From NCBI GenBank assembly GCA_045654025.1, contig JAZOMO010000015.1, forward strand, positions 1 through 51,411: a stretch of 51,411 nucleotides of DNA, in the 5' to 3' direction. The translations under genes and the position numbers were made by a program. This document shows positions 47,329-51,411 of this stretch, one piece after another; position 1 is the first letter of the stretch; every line of letters begins with the position of its first letter. The notes beneath the pieces were generated by a model. That model was given only the letters and a program-made list of their open reading frames with translations. It had not been told where the DNA came from and did not search any database. The DNA is from Scatosoma sp045654025. GTDB lineage: Bacteria > Bacillota > Clostridia > Christensenellales > Borkfalkiaceae.

Positions 47329-49722
47329 ATGCGCGAAAAATACACGTATACGGATTTGCAAAAAATCCTAAATTCTCATAAAGACGTGGATAAGGAATGG
47401 TTTTTGGCTTTGCTCAACGACGAAGCGCAAAACGCTTTAGAAACGGAACGGGTAGAGGCGGTCATGCAAATGATGCGCCTTGTTCGCATACGTCCGCATA
47501 AGAAAAAAATCATCGAGGCGCAGGAAAGAATCGCGCAGATAGAAAAAAATAGAAACCCGTCTGCGGCAGACGTCGTTGCGGTGCGCGCGCTGTCTGCGGA
47601 GATTTCCTCGGAAACGGCGAAGATGGAAGAATACCGTTCGTATTTTGAAGAGCCGTATTTTGCACGTATGGACCTCGTTGACGACAAAGAGGGATATAAC
47701 AGCTACTATATCGGCAAAAAGGGGGATAGCAAGCTAGAAATTATTGACTGGCGCGCCCCCGTAGCTAAACGTTATTATCAAAAAAGCTGTGCTGCTTTTT
47801 CGTTTGGGGAATATGCATATCAGGCGATTTTGCGCCGCGCCCTCCGTGTAAAAAACGGCAAGTTTTTGGAATATAAAAACGAATACCTTTCCTTGAAAGA
47901 TTATCTGACGGAAGAGGAAATCGGTGGCAGGGACGAGGACAACGTGTTAGACCCCTTCCTTCGTGAGATTATCCGCAACCGTAAAGAGGAAACGGCGGTT
48001 CAAGACATTATCCGTACAATTCAGGAAAAGCAGTACGAGATTATCACCTTGCCGGAAGATAACAGCTTTATCCTGCAGGGTTGCGCCGGTAGTGGCAAGA
48101 CCATGGTAATGCTCCATAGGCTCAGCTACCTCATGTACAACCACGACGGCATCCGCGCGCACGACGTGCTCATTATTACGCCCAGCAAATCCTTTACGGC
48201 TTTCATCAACGAGTTGGCTACCGTGTTGGAACTCAATGGCGTTCGCACGATGACCGTTCAGCAATACTTCATGCAGGTCTTAAAAAACGAGAAGATTGAT
48301 TTAAGCGACAAGATTGATTTTTCGCAAAAGGAAGACGAGGACTATCTTTCCTACGTATATTCTTCGCGGTTCCCTAAGGACTTGAAGAAGAAAATGGACA
48401 AAGTCTACGACGGACTGTACGGCTTGTTCACGGGGGAGGAGTGCGAGGCGTTTATCGCGCAGATTATTGCCGATTGTAAACAACAGATTGCGACTTACGA
48501 TAAAATCAAAAACGCATCTCTGCGTATCCGCAGGACAGTTTTAGGGGAAATTAAGGAGAAGAAAGAGGGCGGTCTGTACTATACGAAACGGTATCGCAAT
48601 TTGATGAACGCCGTTTTGGACGTGGCGGACTTCTTTGACGGAACTTTAAAGAGCGAAAAGGCGAAGTCGCCTGAATACTTTTATCGGCAATTACTTTCCT
48701 TTTTTAAGAGTGCAAGCTACGTATCAAAGCGCGTGGACGAGATTACGAGTGAGGCTTTGGACGGTTTAGAAAAGCTTGCAACTGAAATTGAAAAGGAAAT
48801 CGTTGATTTACGGCGGTTTAAGCAAAAGGTTGACGGCAAGGAAACCTATCTTTATGCAGACCGTATCGAGCGCAGAGAGGCGCTGCTAAAGGAAACCGAG
48901 CGCATTCAAAAAGAGGTGCAGGAAATCGAAGACTGCACGACGGCTTTCTGCGAATTTTATCAATACCTCTTTGGCGAAAAGTCTTTTTCTGCGCTTGGCG
49001 GTGGCGAGAATTTTGTGGACATCGTTCGCTATTTCTATCGCGAAACGGTGAAAAAATATAAGAATAAATACGGGATGAATACAAAGGCGATGTATCCGTC
49101 CGATGCTTACGCAGTGTGCTTAATCTGCAGTTATTTGGGCAGAAGATTGACGCCTGCTCATTCCTACGTGTTCGTGGACGAGGCGCAGGATATTTCCGAG
49201 GGGGAATATCGGCTGCTGCAAAGCATCAACAATGCGGCGGCGTTCAATCTCTTTGGAGACGTGGAGCAAAATATCACGGGCTATCGAGGGATTAAGGACT
49301 GGTCACAGGTGTTTGAGGGCTACCGTCTATTCCTGCTCAATCAAAACTACCGAAACACGAACCAAATCGTTGACTTTGTTTCATCTCAGTTGCCTGTTGA
49401 TATGCAATCAATTGGCTACGACGGCCCTCCCGTAGAACGAATTAAGCCTCGGTCTATCAGTGCGTTTTTTAAGGAGAAGAAGGGCTTAAAGGCGATCATC
49501 TGTGCGGAGAAGTGCAAGGAAAAATATATGCGAAAGTCGTACAACGACTTAAGCCAGAGAGGGGTACTTTCCAAGATAAAAATCAACTTGATGACGGTGT
49601 ACGAGAGTAAGGGATTAGAGTTTTCCTCCGTAGTAGTTGCGACGGAAGGTATGACGGAAAACGAACGCTACGTTGCGTACACGCGTGCGCTACAATATTT
49701 AGCAATCATAGATGAGGAATAA
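47329..49722 (+). CDS. helD: HelD-like UvrD-family ATPase
   Basis: A 797-residue superfamily 1 helicase-like protein of the HelD type, which in Gram-positive bacteria releases stalled RNA polymerase from DNA and nucleic acid. A coiled-coil N-terminal arm (about 1-100) precedes the motor: Walker A GCAGSGKTMVMLHRLSYL near residue 250, Walker B YVFVDEAQDISEGEYRLL, LFGDVEQNI, LNQNYRNT, and near the end MTVYESKGLEFSSVVVA with YVAYTRALQYLA. The start is ATG 47329 because GAGGTG lies 6 nt upstream; GTG 47320 is possible. It lies 1 bp before the HAD gene and is likely co-transcribed with it. Confidence 0.93.
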   Translation: MREKYTYTDLQKILNSHKDVDKEWFLALLNDEAQNALETERVEAVMQMMRLVRIRPHKKKIIEAQERIAQIEKNRNPSAADVVAVRALSAEISSETAKMEEYRSYFEEPYFARMDLVDDKEGYNSYYIGKKGDSKLEIIDWRAPVAKRYYQKSCAAFSFGEYAYQAILRRALRVKNGKFLEYKNEYLSLKDYLTEEEIGGRDEDNVLDPFLREIIRNRKEETAVQDIIRTIQEKQYEIITLPEDNSFILQGCAGSGKTMVMLHRLSYLMYNHDGIRAHDVLIITPSKSFTAFINELATVLELNGVRTMTVQQYFMQVLKNEKIDLSDKIDFSQKEDEDYLSYVYSSRFPKDLKKKMDKVYDGLYGLFTGEECEAFIAQIIADCKQQIATYDKIKNASLRIRRTVLGEIKEKKEGGLYYTKRYRNLMNAVLDVADFFDGTLKSEKAKSPEYFYRQLLSFFKSASYVSKRVDEITSEALDGLEKLATEIEKEIVDLRRFKQKVDGKETYLYADRIERREALLKETERIQKEVQEIEDCTTAFCEFYQYLFGEKSFSALGGGENFVDIVRYFYRETVKKYKNKYGMNTKAMYPSDAYAVCLICSYLGRRLTPAHSYVFVDEAQDISEGEYRLLQSINNAAAFNLFGDVEQNITGYRGIKDWSQVFEGYRLFLLNQNYRNTNQIVDFVSSQLPVDMQSIGYDGPPVERIKPRSISAFFKEKKGLKAIICAEKCKEKYMRKSYNDLSQRGVLSKIKINLMTVYESKGLEFSSVVVATEGMTENERYVAYTRALQYLAIIDEE

Positions 49723-49723
49723 T

Positions 49724-50413
49724 ATGAAATACGATATTTTTTTGTTGGACGTTGACGATACGGTTTTGGATTTTCACGGTGCGGCGCTTGCGGCGGTGCA
49801 GTCGGCGTTTGAGGCTTGCTCTTTGGAATGGAAGGAAGCCTATGCTGAGGAATATACCCGCTTTAACGCTTCCCTTTGGGCGCAATTAGAGCGTAAAGAA
49901 ATCACGAGGGAACACCTGCATGCAACCCGTTTCCCTCAGTTTTTGCGCTTGCTCGGTATAGCGAACGCGGACGGAGACAAAATCAACGAACTGTACGAAG
50001 AATTTATTATGACTCGTCCCAAGTATTTTGACGGCGCGAAGGAGTTTTTGGAAATATTAAACGAGAAAGGTCGGGTGTACTTTCTCACTAACGGTACGCA
50101 GCGCATACAGCGCGCGCGTTTCGATGCGGCTGATTTATGGAAATACGCAAAGGCGACCTTCATTTCCGGCGAAGCAGGCGCAGATAAGCCCGCCAAGCAA
50201 TACACCGATTACGTGTTAGCTCGTATTCCCGATTTTGAAAGGGAACGCGCAATCTGGATCGGCGACAGCCTGACGGCAGACATTCGCGCGGCGCTGGATG
50301 CGAAGATTGATTGCGTGTGGTTTAACCCTCAAGGCAAAGCAGGCAAGGCGGAGCTAATCCCCACGTACGAGGCGAAGGATTACCAAAAAATTCTGCAAAT
50401 TCTGGGGGAATAA
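49724..50413 (+). CDS. HAD-family hydrolase, YjjG-like
   Basis: A 229-residue haloacid-dehalogenase-type phosphatase of the YjjG subfamily, which dephosphorylates non-canonical and pyrimidine nucleotides. Motif I is LLDVDDTVLDF (DxD nucleophile and acid), motif II FLTNGT, motif III Lys in GADKPAKQ, motif IV WIGDSLTADI. A helical C1-type cap lies between motifs I and II. The start is ATG 49724 with GAGGA 7 nt upstream; an alternative at 49712 overlaps helD. The nucleotide substrate is inferred from the subfamily. Confidence 0.9.
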   Translation: MKYDIFLLDVDDTVLDFHGAALAAVQSAFEACSLEWKEAYAEEYTRFNASLWAQLERKEITREHLHATRFPQFLRLLGIANADGDKINELYEEFIMTRPKYFDGAKEFLEILNEKGRVYFLTNGTQRIQRARFDAADLWKYAKATFISGEAGADKPAKQYTDYVLARIPDFERERAIWIGDSLTADIRAALDAKIDCVWFNPQGKAGKAELIPTYEAKDYQKILQILGE

Positions 50414-50437
50414 CCTCTTTAAGATGAAATTTTTTCA

Positions 50438-50451
50438 TTCAAACGTTTGAA
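50438..50451. promoter_or_regulatory. Perfect palindrome at the topoisomerase promoter
   Basis: TTCAAACGTTTGAA is a 14-bp perfect palindrome with a central CG, the form of LacI/CcpA-family operators. It overlaps the -35 box at 50447-50452, so a bound protein would block the promoter. Confidence 0.5.
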
Positions 50452-50475
50452 AAAAGCCTCAAAAGGTGTTATAAT
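50447..50475 (+). promoter_or_regulatory. Promoter of the gyrB-like gene
   Basis: TTGAAA (50447-50452), 17-nt spacer, TATAAT (50470-50475) with TG upstream. The leader of about 60 nt contains a small GAGCAT hairpin and a GAGGA site before ATG 50542. Confidence 0.85.
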
Positions 50476-50541
50476 AAAAATTAGAATGTATATTGTGGGG
50501 GAGCATTTGCTTTATGCGCTCTCTCAAAAAATGAGGATAGA

Positions 50542-51411
50542 ATGGCGACGGAAAAGAAGAAAACAGAAAGCGGAACGGAAAATTACAGCGCGAAAAACAT
50601 TGACGTTTTAGAGGGCTTGGATGCCGTTCGTATGCGTCCTGGTATGTATATCGGCTCTACCGGTATCAAAGGTCTGCACCACATCTTGTGGGAAATTGTA
50701 GACAATGCGATTGACGAAGCGGCTAACGGACATGCCACCAAAGTATGCGTTACCTTGCACGCAGACGGTAGTGCTTCCGTAGAAGACAACGGTCGAGGGA
50801 TTCCCACCGATATTCACCCGAAAGAACTAGTTTCGGGTGTTCAGCTTGTCTTCACGAAATTGCATGCTGGTGGTAAATTCGGGCAAGGCAACTACGAATA
50901 TTCGGGTGGTTTGCACGGCGTAGGCGCGTCGGTCACCAACGCGCTGTCCGAATGGCTTACGGTCGAGGTATATAGAAAGCACGTCTACAAGATGAGCTTC
51001 CATGCTCATTACAACAAGCGTAAAGCGAAGTGGGAATCGGGTGTGCCCGACGGCCCTTTGGAAGATACTGGCGTATCGACCCGTCGCACGGGTACGCTCG
51101 TGCGCTTTAAGCCGGATGCAAACGTATTCAGCGAGGTGGACTTCGACTTGGATACCGTTGAAGAACGTTTGAACGAGCTTGCGTTCTTAAACCGTGGCAT
51201 TGAAATCACGCTGATTGACGAGCGTATCACGATGGCGGAGGCAAAGCGCCGCAAGGGCAACCTTCTTTCTGACGAGGAAGGGGATGAGGACGGCGAAGAG
51301 TCGGTAGAAACGGCGGACGTTGCTGCCGATGCTGGGGATGAAATGCCCAGTCTGTTTGATTTTGGTGGCGGTCAGGGCAATCTTTTTGCGCAGGTGGACG
51401 AGCTTGCGCTC
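50542..51411 (+). CDS. gyrB: Type IIA DNA topoisomerase subunit B (GyrB/ParE), 5' part
   Basis: The first 290 codons of a gene that runs off the window, open to the last base. The GHKL ATPase domain is clear: VLEGLDAVRMRPGMYIGST, WEIVDNAIDEA with the catalytic Glu-Asn region, VEDNGRGIP, and KLHAGGKFG with YSGGLHGVGASVTNA. VRMRPGMYIGSTG favours GyrB over ParE, but many Clostridia carry two such genes, and the pairing with gyrA or parC cannot be seen. At residues ~240-290 an acidic insert (SDEEGDEDGEESVE and following) interrupts the region before the usual YEGGI segment. Start: ATG 50542 with GAGGAT 5-6 nt upstream. Confidence 0.93.
   Translation, partial: MATEKKKTESGTENYSAKNIDVLEGLDAVRMRPGMYIGSTGIKGLHHILWEIVDNAIDEAANGHATKVCVTLHADGSASVEDNGRGIPTDIHPKELVSGVQLVFTKLHAGGKFGQGNYEYSGGLHGVGASVTNALSEWLTVEVYRKHVYKMSFHAHYNKRKAKWESGVPDGPLEDTGVSTRRTGTLVRFKPDANVFSEVDFDLDTVEERLNELAFLNRGIEITLIDERITMAEAKRRKGNLLSDEEGDEDGEESVETADVAADAGDEMPSLFDFGGGQGNLFAQVDELAL

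Noticed and set aside
1..51411. CRISPR arrays, IS elements, rRNA genes
   Set aside because: No regularly spaced short repeats, transposase reading frames or rRNA-like sequence were found on either strand.

Overview
The window looks like chromosomal DNA of an anaerobic, fermentative member of the Clostridia (Bacillota). Evidence: sigma-A type promoters with 17-nt spacers, AGGAGG-type ribosome binding sites, a murB-PHP-whiA-dnaE-pfkA block, a miaB-mutS-mutL-miaA-ynbB block, HelD, a UxuA/SDR-type UxuB pair, and an electron-transfer operon rich in iron-sulfur proteins. No prophage, IS element or CRISPR array was seen. The sequence opens on a 138-bp repeat and ends inside a gyrB-like gene, so both edges are incomplete.

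Layout. 1-465: two copies of a 138-bp repeat that ends in the 3' end of tRNA-Ala(CGC), then the intact tRNA. 485-7016: an SDR oxidoreductase, mannonate dehydratase and mannonate oxidoreductase (uxuA-uxuB), an AraC regulator facing a divergent ROK-type kinase, and nagA; together a hexuronate and amino-sugar catabolic region. 7225-15733: a small LSM-fold protein, murB, a PHP phosphoesterase, whiA, dnaE, pfkA and a small DUF308-like membrane protein. 15983-28636: the most striking region (next paragraph). 28746-30856: tRNA-Ser(CGA), an LCMT-type methyltransferase overlapping an amidohydrolase. 30871-33078 (minus): a class A penicillin-binding protein. 33229-41442: miaB, mutS, mutL, miaA and ynbB, mostly touching or overlapping. 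41544-51411: a membrane-bound XRE regulator with a zinc ribbon, ung and mtnN (minus), a C_GCAxxG_C_C protein, ychF (minus), argS, helD, a HAD phosphatase and the 5' part of a type IIA topoisomerase B subunit.

The central module encodes, on one strand and mostly with tight or overlapping junctions, a malate/lactate dehydrogenase carrying the malate-specific arginine, class II fumarase, HdrB, HdrC, HdrA, an MvhD/FlxD protein, two 4Fe-4S proteins, an FAD/NAD(P)H-binding FlxA-like protein, a short FrdB, a soluble FrdA with an N-terminal extension, and an AAEx-family carrier related to known succinate exporters. No membrane anchor or quinone-reactive cytochrome b gene is present. I read it as a complete oxaloacetate -> malate -> fumarate -> succinate -> export pathway in which NADH-linked FlxABCD-HdrABC drives fumarate reduction, probably with flavin-based electron bifurcation to ferredoxin. 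The gene identities are well supported; the bifurcating fumarate reductase function is an inference from gene order and cofactor motifs.

Regulatory observations: several single-gene promoters lie so close to the start codon that leaderless mRNAs are likely (araC and the first SDR gene most clearly). Palindromes or paired repeats lie at the promoters of the topoisomerase, XRE, malate dehydrogenase, murB and araC/ROK genes. Two genes expected from conserved gene order are missing at their usual places: hfq between miaA and ynbB, and rapZ-yvcK before whiA.
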